NCBI GenBank assembly: GCA_900473045.1
Contig: UCKS01000025.1
Location: 1-64,000, forward strand
Direction of reading: 5' to 3'
DNA: 64,000 nucleotides
Source: Hyphomicrobiales bacterium
GTDB lineage: Bacteria > Pseudomonadota > Alphaproteobacteria > Rhizobiales > Rhizobiaceae
In this document: positions 56,017-64,000 of the stretch, piece after piece
How positions within the stretch are numbered: the first letter of the stretch is position 1
Layout of the letters: each line of letters opens with the position of its first letter
Notes under the pieces: generated by a model
Seen by the model: the letters and a program-made list of their open reading frames with translations, nothing else
Told to the model about the DNA's origin: nothing
Database searches by the model: none
Position numbers and translations under genes: made by a program

Positions 56017-57522
56017 TTCGCGTGCAGCCGTTTCCCGGGGCTCGATCCAGCTATAACCAAACGAATAGGTATCGCCCGGGTTTCCGGCATAGTAGGGCAC
56101 GGCAACAAAGCGCACTTTCAGACTGTCGGCGCGAATGCCATTTTTCGCCAGCAGTGTGACAATCCGCAGTGGAATGGTGTCGCGATTTTTGCCTTCGGCG
56201 GACCAGACTACGAGGATGGGACCGGCCGGCAGTGGAATCGGGTTCTCGATCGAGGGAAATCCCGGAAGTAGCACGGGCATTTCCGGCAGGTTGATTTTAA
56301 GATTTCCGGCAAGGATGCGATCATCCACCACCACGGCGGCCGGTTTGGTCTCGTGGGTGGCCAGGACCGTCTGGACAAAATCCCGATACGGGATGTGGCC
56401 AAAGGAGTAACGGCCGATTTTGGGGGCGACCAACACGCTTGCGAACAGCATGACAATGGTCCCCACCGCGAGAACGGCGACAATGCCGAGGAACCGCGGC
56501 AAGCGCGGCGTCGCGTTGACACCAGCCGCATCTATCTTGGTGGCCAGATACAACGGCAAAAGCACGGCGAAAAGAACCAGCCACTTTTCACGAATATGCG
56601 TGGCTGCCATTGCGATCACGATCAGCGCAACGATCCCGAAACAAACGGCAAGCATCCTGCCGGTGACGCGCGTCCACTGGCTTCTGGCGCGGACAATCCT
56701 GCCCAGATCACCGTAGAACACAAGGCAGAACACAGCAGCCGGAACTGCAATGCTCTTGATCACGGTCAGGCCCAGCTTCAGCAATCCCTGCAGAGCATGC
56801 GGCAAGGCGGTGTTTTCGGCCCCCTCCTTCATTTCGCCGATGGTGACGCCGGTCGCAGCAGCAAGGTTGTTCAAAACCCAATACGCATGCGGAGCGGCAA
56901 TCAGCGCTGCTATCGCCAATGCGGGGATCATCCGCCAGTTGAAAAGACTATTGCGCAGCCCTGCTTCCGGCAGGACAGCGATAATCGCGGCCACCGGAAC
57001 GACGACGAAATTGTATTTCGAGATGACGCCCAGCCCGACAGCAATACCGGTGATGAGATAGGACGTCAGACGGGGGTTTTTGAGTGTTTGCAAAAAGCCG
57101 TAGAGAAACAGCGACACGGCGAAAAGCGCTGCAACCGTGTGGGAAAGGTCACGCTGCATCAGCAGAAAGATCGGTGGGAGCGTCAGCACGCCCAGCATGG
57201 CGATCATGGAAAGGGCGCGATCAGCGATGATCGTGCGCGCGGCAAGCCCGTAAAAGACAATGGCAAGAAACAGCAGGCCGTTTTTCACAATCGCCAGGGT
57301 CGCGACCGAAATCCCGAACAGACCGGCGACACCATATTGCAGCCAGTTGTAAAAAGGCGGTTGCGCTCCATAACCGGCGAAAAAATATTGCGACAGAAAA
57401 GCCTGTTCGGACTCGTCGATCTCCAGGGACTCTTGACGAAGGATTCTCAACGTGATGCTGAGCAGGCAATACGCCGCCATCAGATAGAAAACGATCTCGG
57501 GTCTGCGGGCCAATAGCTTCAT
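55588..57522 (-). CDS. GT39-like membrane glycosyltransferase with read-through tail
   Basis: 644 residues. ArnT/PMT-type: acidic first loop RQESLEIDESEQAFLSQYFF, about ten to twelve membrane segments, then a soluble end. It should transfer sugar from a polyprenyl carrier in the periplasm. After GYSWIEPR (about 500 residues) the remaining ~140 residues look non-natural and lie antisense to the gene at 55252-56016, so the original stop is probably lost. ATG 57522; frame opens at 57540. Confidence 0.8.
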   Translation of the reverse strand: MKLLARRPEIVFYLMAAYCLLSITLRILRQESLEIDESEQAFLSQYFFAGYGAQPPFYNWLQYGVAGLFGISVATLAIVKNGLLFLAIVFYGLAARTIIADRALSMIAMLGVLTLPPIFLLMQRDLSHTVAALFAVSLFLYGFLQTLKNPRLTSYLITGIAVGLGVISKYNFVVVPVAAIIAVLPEAGLRNSLFNWRMIPALAIAALIAAPHAYWVLNNLAAATGVTIGEMKEGAENTALPHALQGLLKLGLTVIKSIAVPAAVFCLVFYGDLGRIVRARSQWTRVTGRMLAVCFGIVALIVIAMAATHIREKWLVLFAVLLPLYLATKIDAAGVNATPRLPRFLGIVAVLAVGTIVMLFASVLVAPKIGRYSFGHIPYRDFVQTVLATHETKPAAVVVDDRILAGNLKINLPEMPVLLPGFPSIENPIPLPAGPILVVWSAEGKNRDTIPLRIVTLLAKNGIRADSLKVRFVAVPYYAGNPGDTYSFGYSWIEPRETAARESDLKRGDWAGDVFVTQGERNADMIGQIPFGGKHISPVSQLVENESVLLDLPAHASLRVVGVSHFRQGEAGQSYGWHAHEKRVAQCSDTIRHLADVADISRKPTAHQVNNGLPIALRCPHQTFVAYTRFEKELDVHHPQRPRV

Positions 57523-57858
57523 GCGTCTGTCTCTCAACACATTCTCGGCGGGTCAGGCGCAGATATAACAAGTCAAGGATGATTGCCACCCGCGCGCGCC
57601 TCTCCTCCACGACTTAAGACCGAGAGCAAGGCCGCCATTGGACTTGCGGCCGGCCTTCGTGACCATTCGGGCTTGAAGGACGAATGCGGACGATTATCTT
57701 ATCCCGTCCCGGCCACCGCGAGGCCGCATTTTTGGTTGAAGCAATGACAATCGGAGCGATAATCCCCGGTTGTTGCGCATCACCAAAAAGGATAAACCCT
57801 AAAAAATGCAACGGCGACGGCTTACGACTATCCTAGAAACTTACGAATCGGAAAAATC
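57523..57858. other. Divergent promoter region
   Basis: 336 bases between two divergent genes. An imperfect inverted repeat GGCCGC...GCGGCC lies near 57630-57653. No gene was supported; a minus-strand frame at 57614-57811 looks random. Confidence 0.35.
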
Positions 57859-58542
57859 ATGACGGAAAGTGCTCACGTATATATCGGTTTCGACAGCAAG
57901 GAAGTGGTTGCTTATCATGTTCTTAGCCAGAGCATCCTGGAGAAGAGCTCCATCCCGGTTTCGTTCACGCCGATCGTTCTGGACAATTTAGGCAAGATTT
58001 TCACGCGTGAGCGCAATGCGCTGCAAACCACCGAGTTTTCGTTCTCGCGTTTCCTGGTTCCCTATTTGAGCAACTATGAAGGATGGTCGCTGTTTGCCGA
58101 TTGCGACATGCTGATGCGCACGGACATCGCAAAGCTTTGGGAACTGCGCGATGACCGCTACGCGGCAATGTGCGTCAAGCACGATTATGTCCCCAAGGTT
58201 GAAACGAAGTTCCTCGGACAGGTCCAGACGAAATACGAAAAGAAAAACTGGTCGAGCGTCATCCTGTTCAACAACGCCAAATGCCGGAAGCTCGATCCCG
58301 ACTATGTCAACACGGCGACGGGCCTTGAACTGCACCAGTTCAAATGGCTGGAATCCGAAGAGCTGATCGGCGAACTGCCGCCCACCTGGAATTGGCTGGT
58401 CAACGAATACGAACACAATGAAGCTGCCAACCTCGTCCATTTCACCGACGGCGGCCCGTATTTCGACGAATACAAAAATGACGACTACGCACAGGAATGG
58501 TTCGACGCCCGCGAACGCGTTCTTTACGTCAAGCAACGCTGA
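57859..58542 (+). CDS. GT8-like glycosyltransferase
   Basis: 227 residues, GT-A fold: HVYIGFDSKEVVAYHVLSQS at the start and the metal motif FADCDMLMRTDIAKLW (DxD at 81-83). Later WNWLVNEYEHNEAANLVHFT. Likely transfers a nucleotide-activated sugar to the growing glycan in the cytosol. ATG 57859. Confidence 0.85.
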   Translation: MTESAHVYIGFDSKEVVAYHVLSQSILEKSSIPVSFTPIVLDNLGKIFTRERNALQTTEFSFSRFLVPYLSNYEGWSLFADCDMLMRTDIAKLWELRDDRYAAMCVKHDYVPKVETKFLGQVQTKYEKKNWSSVILFNNAKCRKLDPDYVNTATGLELHQFKWLESEELIGELPPTWNWLVNEYEHNEAANLVHFTDGGPYFDEYKNDDYAQEWFDARERVLYVKQR

Positions 58543-58570
58543 CCTCACGGTCACTGGCGCGACGTGACAC

Positions 58571-58599
58571 TCATAAGGCGCTGCCTAAGCGCCTTATGA
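58571..58599. terminator. Perfect 12-bp hairpin between convergent genes
   Basis: TCATAAGGCGCT (58571-58582) pairs with AGCGCCTTATGA (58588-58599), loop GCCTA. No T-run follows on either strand. It may end both converging transcripts or be a repeat element. Confidence 0.5.
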
Positions 58600-58637
58600 C
58601 CGCCTGAAGAGCCCCTTCAGTAGCAGTCAGAGCCAAG

Positions 58638-59549
58638 TCAATTGGTCTTTTGCCGGGAAAACATATCGCTATAGCCAAAACCAAGCGTTTTGAGCGCCGA
58701 AACCGGCGAGTAGTTCACCATCTCGATACCCTGCTCCAAGGCGAATTCCCGGGCCATTTCGAGGTGGCTCAGAATTCTTTCCTGGCCTTTGCGAACGCCA
58801 GAATAGACCTTTTCGTCTTTCTCATAGAAACGCGCCTGATCGGCGTTTGATATGTCGATTCCCAGATAACCGATCGACTTCGGCCTGAAGGACAGCGCAA
58901 ATTGCGTTGCCGAGATAACAACGGAGCCGCCCTGAAAAACGCCCACGTCCGGCGTTGTCGAGAGCCCGGCCGTGCCGTCTGCACTCAGCCTGACATGGGA
59001 TAACGTGCTCAAGTCCGCGCTACCCTGGCGCGCGCGGCCATAGGGTTTGCGGATGTCGTCGATCAGCGTGACGCGCCGGCCCTGAAGCCAGCGCGGATTG
59101 CGTTCGCAGATTGCCCGGATCACGCTGACGGAAAAAAGACACGGGCAGTCTGCCGGTATCCGTTCAAAAAGATCGAAATGGTTCCACACGAACCTTTCGT
59201 CCTCTACCGCCACGGCCAATGGCTTGGCGATATGATCGGGCACAAGATGCAGGGCGCCGTTCAACAGGATGCAGGAGTTTGTCTCTGCCCGCGTCAGGTC
59301 GCAGTCCCGGATCGAAGGCCCGGATCCGACAATGTAAATGGCGCTTCCCGTCATCCGGATCGCCTCAGCGCTGCAGATCAGATCGCCCACCCGCTGGCCG
59401 CGATAGTAAATGGCTCCACGTGCTTGCGGCGTCGCGGCGACGAGCCTCAGCCCGGGAAACCAGTCTTGCACATGCGCCCGGGACTTCCCGGCGACGAGAC
59501 GGACCGCAAGCTTGATCAACGACCGGGACAAAGGGCGGTTTGAGCGCAT
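58638..59549 (-). CDS. GT42-like glycosyltransferase (copy 2)
   Basis: 303 residues. IYIVGSGPSIRDCDLTRAET matches the GNGPSL loop of Campylobacter CstII, FQGGSVVISATQFALSFRPK plus YLGIDISNADQARFYEK matches the second motif, and ILSHLEMAREFALEQGIEMV with YSPVSALKTLGF matches the end of that fold. So a GT42-type sialyl or Kdo-type transferase is a fair guess. GGAAGAC lies before ATG 59549. Confidence 0.72.
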   Translation of the reverse strand: MRSNRPLSRSLIKLAVRLVAGKSRAHVQDWFPGLRLVAATPQARGAIYYRGQRVGDLICSAEAIRMTGSAIYIVGSGPSIRDCDLTRAETNSCILLNGALHLVPDHIAKPLAVAVEDERFVWNHFDLFERIPADCPCLFSVSVIRAICERNPRWLQGRRVTLIDDIRKPYGRARQGSADLSTLSHVRLSADGTAGLSTTPDVGVFQGGSVVISATQFALSFRPKSIGYLGIDISNADQARFYEKDEKVYSGVRKGQERILSHLEMAREFALEQGIEMVNYSPVSALKTLGFGYSDMFSRQKTN

Positions 59550-59650
59550 GTCTTCCTACAATCCGCCTGGAGTTCGAAACGATCCCCGAAGGCTCGATCT
59601 ATCGCCTCGGCTCGACGCCCCTCCGGACGCAGCGACGATGGCAATCATTG

Positions 59651-60379
59651 TCATGCCGCACCGGTCCACAGGGGAATGCCCATCTCTTCGGAAACAGCCG
59701 GGTCCGCCGTATACAACGGGCGTTTTTCCGCCAGCAGCTTTGCCACGATGCTCTTGTCCATCTGCACGTGCGCGCGCACCAATCCGGCCTGATTATAGGC
59801 GTGGCCGGCCGAATTGGGATTGATGCCGGTGAGGATCACGGCGGGCGCTCCATTGTGAAGCGCAAACAATACCGCATTCATTCCGTTGGAGCATTTCGAT
59901 TCGGTCTCGAGTTCAAGCGACTGAACGCCCGCAACGCGATCCATCAGTGCCATTCGCTCATACCGGTCAACGATCTGCAGGCTGTCATACGTGTAATCGA
60001 ACGCAGACAATCCCTTTTCCAGACGCGGCCGGTCATCCTTGCGCCACAGGAAGACGTACAGGGCACCGGTGCGCTGTCCAGACAGCACCCGCCGGACCTC
60101 GACCGCGTTGGTGTTTATCCCTTCGATCTGGTTGAACTGAAGGAAGGTGATGTCCGGCGCCGCCATGCCCCAGGCCTTGATCACCGATTGAGAGCCGTTG
60201 ATGGTGATGACGGAAAAATCCGGTCCCCATCCTGCAGGCTTGTGCGACACCGGGGCAGAGCCGACGATGACGACGGGTCGCGTGAACCGTGCCGGGGCTG
60301 CGGGCGGTGACGGACGGGTCAACCGGTACTTGATGTTCCGGTACAACCGCTTGCGCGTATCCGCTATCCATGACGCCAT
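59651..60379 (-). CDS. GT42/MptE-like protein (copy 3)
   Basis: 242 residues. Motifs VVIVGSAPVSHKPAGWG, NGMNAVLFALHNGAPAVILT and GINPNSAGHAYN align with copy 1 of this group. Start ATG 60379 with GAGAGA upstream; the frame opens at 60430. Likely in the same transcript as the gene to its right, 47 bases away. Confidence 0.65.
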   Translation of the reverse strand: MASWIADTRKRLYRNIKYRLTRPSPPAAPARFTRPVVIVGSAPVSHKPAGWGPDFSVITINGSQSVIKAWGMAAPDITFLQFNQIEGINTNAVEVRRVLSGQRTGALYVFLWRKDDRPRLEKGLSAFDYTYDSLQIVDRYERMALMDRVAGVQSLELETESKCSNGMNAVLFALHNGAPAVILTGINPNSAGHAYNQAGLVRAHVQMDKSIVAKLLAEKRPLYTADPAVSEEMGIPLWTGAA

Positions 60380-60426
60380 ATGATTTCTCTCACCACGTTT
60401 CGTGCCGTCTTCAGTTCGGCGTCTTC

Positions 60427-61269
60427 TCAAGACTGCTTTTCGCCCGCGCGCTTCTTCAGGAAGCGCGGTTTCAATCGCCGGAGAAAGAGGTCAACCGAGC
60501 GCAATACATTTGTGAGCGAAATCAGTTTGTCAACTTGCGCATCCGTTTCGTTCAGGCGCCGGGAAACAACGTCCGCAACGGTTGATGAAATCTCCGCCGC
60601 AGTCAATTCCGGAAACCGCGACGCCAGTTGCGCATAGCTGTTCACGGCGATCCCGTCATGCATGGACAGCTTTCCGACCCGTGCGAAAAGGCGCAGAAAG
60701 ACCTGTTCGAATGTCCAGTCGTGCACGGAGACGACCCGCCATTTCTCGCTGCGTTTGGCGGAAAAGCCGGCAAGGACGATCTGGGCGGGAAGCTTCTGAT
60801 CGACCAGCCACAAACTCATTGCAAAGCCCGACGTCGGGATTTTTTCAGAAGGATAGAAATCGGCGCAGAAGCCGGTCAGATCCAGATGACCCGTCGGGGT
60901 ATTCAGGTAGTCGGCCTGGGTGTTCAGCTTTTCCGACGTGTGCAGCCGCACGTTCATGATTCCGAGGAAACGTTCCGGCGCCAGCAGTTTCACCACGTCA
61001 GCGACTTCGCCGCGATAAACGATATTCGCGCCTTTCGGCTGCGCGCGCGAGATCAGCAACGCATGCCCGGCAAAAGGTTTGCCCAGCACCTTGTAGACCT
61101 TGTTGAAGAAGACGAAGAGCGCGGTATCGGGATACTCCCTCTGCACTGCGGCCATATCGATCGCGTCGCTGTTGGCGATCAGGACAATATGGGAAAAGGC
61201 GGAAAAAATGGCCCGCCAGTCTTCGTTGCTCTTCACGTTCGCCGTCGCGCCGGGATGAGGCAAATTCAT
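60427..61269 (-). CDS. GT42/MptE-like protein (copy 4)
   Basis: 280 residues. Diverged member: HIVLIANSDAIDMAAV stands where the GxGPS loop would be, while IPTSGFAMSLWLVDQKLPAQ and IVLAGFSAKRSEKW keep the second motif. A basic C-terminal tail (LRRLKPRFLKKRAGEK) may touch the membrane. Function in capsule or LPS assembly is inferred from the cluster. Confidence 0.55.
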   Translation of the reverse strand: MNLPHPGATANVKSNEDWRAIFSAFSHIVLIANSDAIDMAAVQREYPDTALFVFFNKVYKVLGKPFAGHALLISRAQPKGANIVYRGEVADVVKLLAPERFLGIMNVRLHTSEKLNTQADYLNTPTGHLDLTGFCADFYPSEKIPTSGFAMSLWLVDQKLPAQIVLAGFSAKRSEKWRVVSVHDWTFEQVFLRLFARVGKLSMHDGIAVNSYAQLASRFPELTAAEISSTVADVVSRRLNETDAQVDKLISLTNVLRSVDLFLRRLKPRFLKKRAGEKQS

Positions 61270-61464
61270 ACGTCTTTACTCCTGATCTCTGGTTCGACCG
61301 TATTTTAGGGCGTCTCCGTCTCCCTCTATAAGCCGTGGGCTTGCCAAAGCAAGGCAACCCGGGCTCAGTCAATGCTCACCGATCTCGGCAACGCGCGACC
61401 GCACTGGCATGCGGGCGTGTGGTGCTTTATATGCAACGCAAATCTTACCGGAGCGACCGCGCAT

Positions 61465-62379
61465 ATGTTTGGATGGAAGGCGAAACGGCATCTGACGAGG
61501 GAATTGGAGATTACGCCGCCGACCCCTGAGAAAAATCGCCACGGCATCGCTATTGTCGCCTGTGTGAAGAATGAAGAGACCTACATCGAAGAATGGGTGC
61601 GGTTTCACAGGGCAGTCGGCATAAGGCATTTTCACATCTACGACGACGGGTCGACCGACGCGACGCTGCAGGTGCTCCGCGACGTCCTGTCGCCGGCGGA
61701 ACTGACAATTGTCCCCTGGAAAATGCGCATGATGGATGGCGGCAGCGCCGAAATCCTCAACGGTCAAAACATTGCCTTCGCCCATGCGATATTGAATTTC
61801 GGTGGCAGATACGCGTGGATGGCCTTCATCGATGTCGATGAGTTCCTTCTTCCTCGGCAGGGCCGGACGCTTGAGGAGGCACTGAAAGGTGCCGGCGGTT
61901 TCCCCAACATTTCGTTGCCATGGCACATGTTTGGTCACAGCGGCCACGTCACCCGGCCGTCACAGTCAGTTTGCCAGAGCTACACCATGCGTGTGTCCGA
62001 TCCGATGAGACAAAATCTCGATGCCAGCAATTTCAAATGCATCGTTGATCCCGCCGAAGTGACAGGCGTCAGTGTCCATCATTTCAAGACCAGAAGCCAC
62101 GGCGACGTCACCGCCAACGATGCGGGGGAGACAGTCTCCAGGCGCAAGAGAAAAGCGAGCGAGTTCTATTCCTCGAAATTCATTCAGCTCAATCACTATT
62201 ATGCGCGGTCGCAGCAGGAACTGCGGGAAAAAATCGATCGTGGCTGGTCTTTCGACGGCTCGTCGGAAAAATACAGGCAGAAAGTTTTGTCGACGATCCG
62301 GTATATCGAGGACAACGTCATCGAAGACCGCCAGATGGTGGATTTCATCGACGAAAATGCGATCGTTTTGCACAGCTAG
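61465..62379 (+). CDS. GT92-family glycosyltransferase
   Basis: 304 residues. GT-A features: GIAIVACVKNEETYIEEWVR and HIYDDGSTDATLQVL at the start of the domain, metal motif AFIDVDEFLLP, and a SKFIQLNHYYARSQQEL region typical of this family (formerly DUF23). ATG 61465 chosen; the frame is open from 61372. Followed 42 bases later by the ELM1-like gene. Confidence 0.85.
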   Translation: MFGWKAKRHLTRELEITPPTPEKNRHGIAIVACVKNEETYIEEWVRFHRAVGIRHFHIYDDGSTDATLQVLRDVLSPAELTIVPWKMRMMDGGSAEILNGQNIAFAHAILNFGGRYAWMAFIDVDEFLLPRQGRTLEEALKGAGGFPNISLPWHMFGHSGHVTRPSQSVCQSYTMRVSDPMRQNLDASNFKCIVDPAEVTGVSVHHFKTRSHGDVTANDAGETVSRRKRKASEFYSSKFIQLNHYYARSQQELREKIDRGWSFDGSSEKYRQKVLSTIRYIEDNVIEDRQMVDFIDENAIVLHS

Positions 62380-62421
62380 AAGCGGAAACCGGAAGATGTG
62401 TGACCAGGGCGAGGTAATTTC

Positions 62422-63402
62422 TTGAGTGTGGATCATGATGCGCGCGTGCGCGAACGTACCCCTGACGTCGATTGCATCTGGGCCGTAACGGAAAGCAAGG
62501 CGGGAACGCTGACCCAGTGCCTTGGGGTGGCAAAGGAGCTTAACCCTAGCCCGGTGGCGAAGACGATCAGCCGGTCGCGCGGCATCAGGAAATGGTTCGA
62601 GCCTCCGCTGTACCGGCGCAAGGAGAAGGAGCCCGCAGTCCTGATATCCTGTGGTTTCCGGTCCGAACCGCCGGTCCTCGATATCAAGGCGGCCTACGGT
62701 GGGCGCCCGCTGGCCGTTCATCTCCAACGCCCCCGCATCGAGGGATACGACATGATCTTCGTATCCCGCCATGACTGGGCCCCGGAACTGGATCACCGCC
62801 CGAACTACCATTCGATGGTCGGCGTTCCCCATCAGATCACTCCCACGCGTCTTGACGCGCTCAGGGACGATGCCCGCACACGGTTTGCCGGCGACGGGCG
62901 ACGGGTTGCGGCGGTGTTTGTCGGCGGATCGAATGGTGCGTATGCGTATGACGGCAACAGCCATAAACACATCGGCGACGCCATCAAGCATCTGGAAGCC
63001 GAAGGCTGGCGCGTCCTGGTTTCGGTTTCACGCAGATCGGAGGAAGAGACGCTGCAGGCGCTTCTGAAGCTGCGTTCTGCCAACATCGATGTCTGGGATC
63101 GGAGCGGCGAAAATCCGTATCTCCATTATATGGCCGCCGCCGACGGATTTCTGATCGCAAAGGATTCCATCACCATGCCCTGCGAGGCGCTCGCGACCGG
63201 CAAGCCGGTTTACGCGCTGGATCTGACGCACATTCCCGGCCCGCGACTGGAAAAGTTCGAATTCTACCACCGCGACCTTGCGCAGAACCTGGGGCTGACC
63301 AGACCGTTCGAGGGCAAGATCGACCTTTATGACTATCAGCCCTTGAACGAAACGCGCCGGATCGGATCGGTCATCCGATCCGCGCTGAAGACGCGGCCTT
63401 GA
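62422..63402 (+). CDS. ELM1-like protein (COG3660)
   Basis: 326 residues. Matches the mitochondrial-fission ELM1 family, GT-B-like: IWAVTESKAGTLTQCLGVAK, FVGGSNGAYAYDGNSHKHIG and DGFLIAKDSITMPCEALATG-type end. Bacterial members are of unknown role but often sit in LPS clusters. Starts at TTG 62422 with GAGG seven bases before it. Confidence 0.85.
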   Translation: MSVDHDARVRERTPDVDCIWAVTESKAGTLTQCLGVAKELNPSPVAKTISRSRGIRKWFEPPLYRRKEKEPAVLISCGFRSEPPVLDIKAAYGGRPLAVHLQRPRIEGYDMIFVSRHDWAPELDHRPNYHSMVGVPHQITPTRLDALRDDARTRFAGDGRRVAAVFVGGSNGAYAYDGNSHKHIGDAIKHLEAEGWRVLVSVSRRSEEETLQALLKLRSANIDVWDRSGENPYLHYMAAADGFLIAKDSITMPCEALATGKPVYALDLTHIPGPRLEKFEFYHRDLAQNLGLTRPFEGKIDLYDYQPLNETRRIGSVIRSALKTRP

Positions 63403-63447
63403 TCGAAGTCCTTTGGCGCGCAAAGCCATGCTTGCTGTGGCGGGATG

Positions 63448-64000
63448 TCATTCCCGCCAGTGATCGGCGACCCACGGCGTCGGGCGGATATAGTGGCGCA
63501 GATAACGGAACGGTGCCTTCTTCCGGCGTTGCTTTTTGTCAAACACCGACAGCACGTGCTGCAGCGGCGTCGTCGCAAGGCCCTTTTCGCCATATTTTCC
63601 CTCGATCGCGTGCTGAGGAAGCAGGCCGCGCGGAAAAATGACAACGCGCGCATCCTTGGGCAGACGCGGCGCCAGCAAATAGTTCAATGGAAACGGCCAG
63701 CGGCAGTCCTGGCGGAAGTGGAGGACCCATCGCCGGGGGAAGAAACTGACACCCCCAGGAGCGTTGCGGCTGACAAACCGCTGCTCGTAGCGATACGTAT
63801 CTGCGACACCTTGAGGATCAGCGCGGAATTTCTCCAGCAGCGGCAGAAGTTTTCCGACGGGGAACCGGAACAGCGATGTCTGCCCCAAGCGCTCCAACGG
63901 TGTGGTCTGGTTTTTCGCCATCACGATGTCTTCGGGATCGCCGATTTCAAAGAAATCATCAAGCGACGAAACGATCACCAGATCAAGGTCGAGAAACAGA
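63448..64000 (-). CDS. Glycosyltransferase, cut by the window edge
   Basis: Partial. The frame is open to position 64000 and reads FLDLDLVIVSSLDDFFEIGD near the edge, the DxD region of GT-A transferases. About 183 residues are visible, ending in HYIRPTPWVADHWRE. The N-terminus lies outside the window. Confidence 0.8.
   Translation of the reverse strand, partial: LFLDLDLVIVSSLDDFFEIGDPEDIVMAKNQTTPLERLGQTSLFRFPVGKLLPLLEKFRADPQGVADTYRYEQRFVSRNAPGGVSFFPRRWVLHFRQDCRWPFPLNYLLAPRLPKDARVVIFPRGLLPQHAIEGKYGEKGLATTPLQHVLSVFDKKQRRKKAPFRYLRHYIRPTPWVADHWRE

Noticed and set aside
57614-57811. Minus-strand 65-residue frame
   Set aside because: Random composition and no ribosome site.
1-64000. CRISPR array, rRNA genes, insertion sequences
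   Set aside because: No regularly spaced identical repeats, no rRNA segment and no transposase frame were seen.

Overview
The window looks like a chromosomal piece of a Rhizobiales alphaproteobacterium, most likely Rhizobiaceae (Rhizobium, Agrobacterium or Pararhizobium type). Grounds: high-GC coding sequence, the order glyA-nrdR-ribD-ribE ... ribH-nusB, the plsX-fabH-ihfA-merR block, an LdtR/L,D-transpeptidase pair, a cysteine-free (Mg2+-type) HemB and a K+-independent proton pyrophosphatase. The identification rests on gene content read by eye, not on a database search.

Region 1 (1-5277) is the right end of an integrated element that continues past the left edge. A leftward gene train carries a tyrosine integrase, a small protein, an AlpA-like helix-turn-helix protein, two tiny coupled genes and a primase-polymerase/ATPase protein. 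It ends at a 3' fragment of tRNA-Pro(GGG), the probable attachment site. Just after the primase stop lies an array of short direct and inverted repeats that could be the element's replication origin. The set int + AlpA + primase resembles P4-like phage satellites.

Region 2 (5.4-18.1 kb) starts with a secreted RTX protein and small conserved proteins. It continues with the lipid/envelope block (DUF177, plsX, fabH, ihfA, merR), a cytochrome bc1 chaperone divergent from bamE, hppA, an MFS permease, nusB and ribH.

Region 3 (18.1-21.4 kb) is an accessory insert of cupin, GNAT and a second RTX protein that separates ribH from ribE.

Region 4 (21.4-52.2 kb) is mostly core: riboflavin genes, nrdR, glyA, L,D-transpeptidase with its regulator ldtR, two nucleotide cyclases, hemB, a GGDEF protein, bpt, transporters, an AbrB-Doc toxin-antitoxin pair, parC, aspS, a multicopper oxidase, rnd, an AraC/DUF2000 pair and a phytase-like secreted protein.

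Region 5 (52.3-64 kb) is a surface-glycan cluster in mixed orientation: a hexapeptide O-acetyltransferase with no proper start codon, an OafA-type acyltransferase with an SGNH domain, a GT39 membrane glycosyltransferase, GT8-, GT92- and ELM1-like proteins, four divergent proteins that resemble the GT42/MptE-like fold, and a glycosyltransferase cut by the window edge. It probably builds and decorates a lipo- or exopolysaccharide.

The points most worth checking are the repeat array beside the primase, the four GT42-like proteins, the antisense read-through of the GT39 gene, the start-less acetyltransferase, the two long-period RTX proteins and the operator layouts of the AbrB-Doc and ArsR genes.
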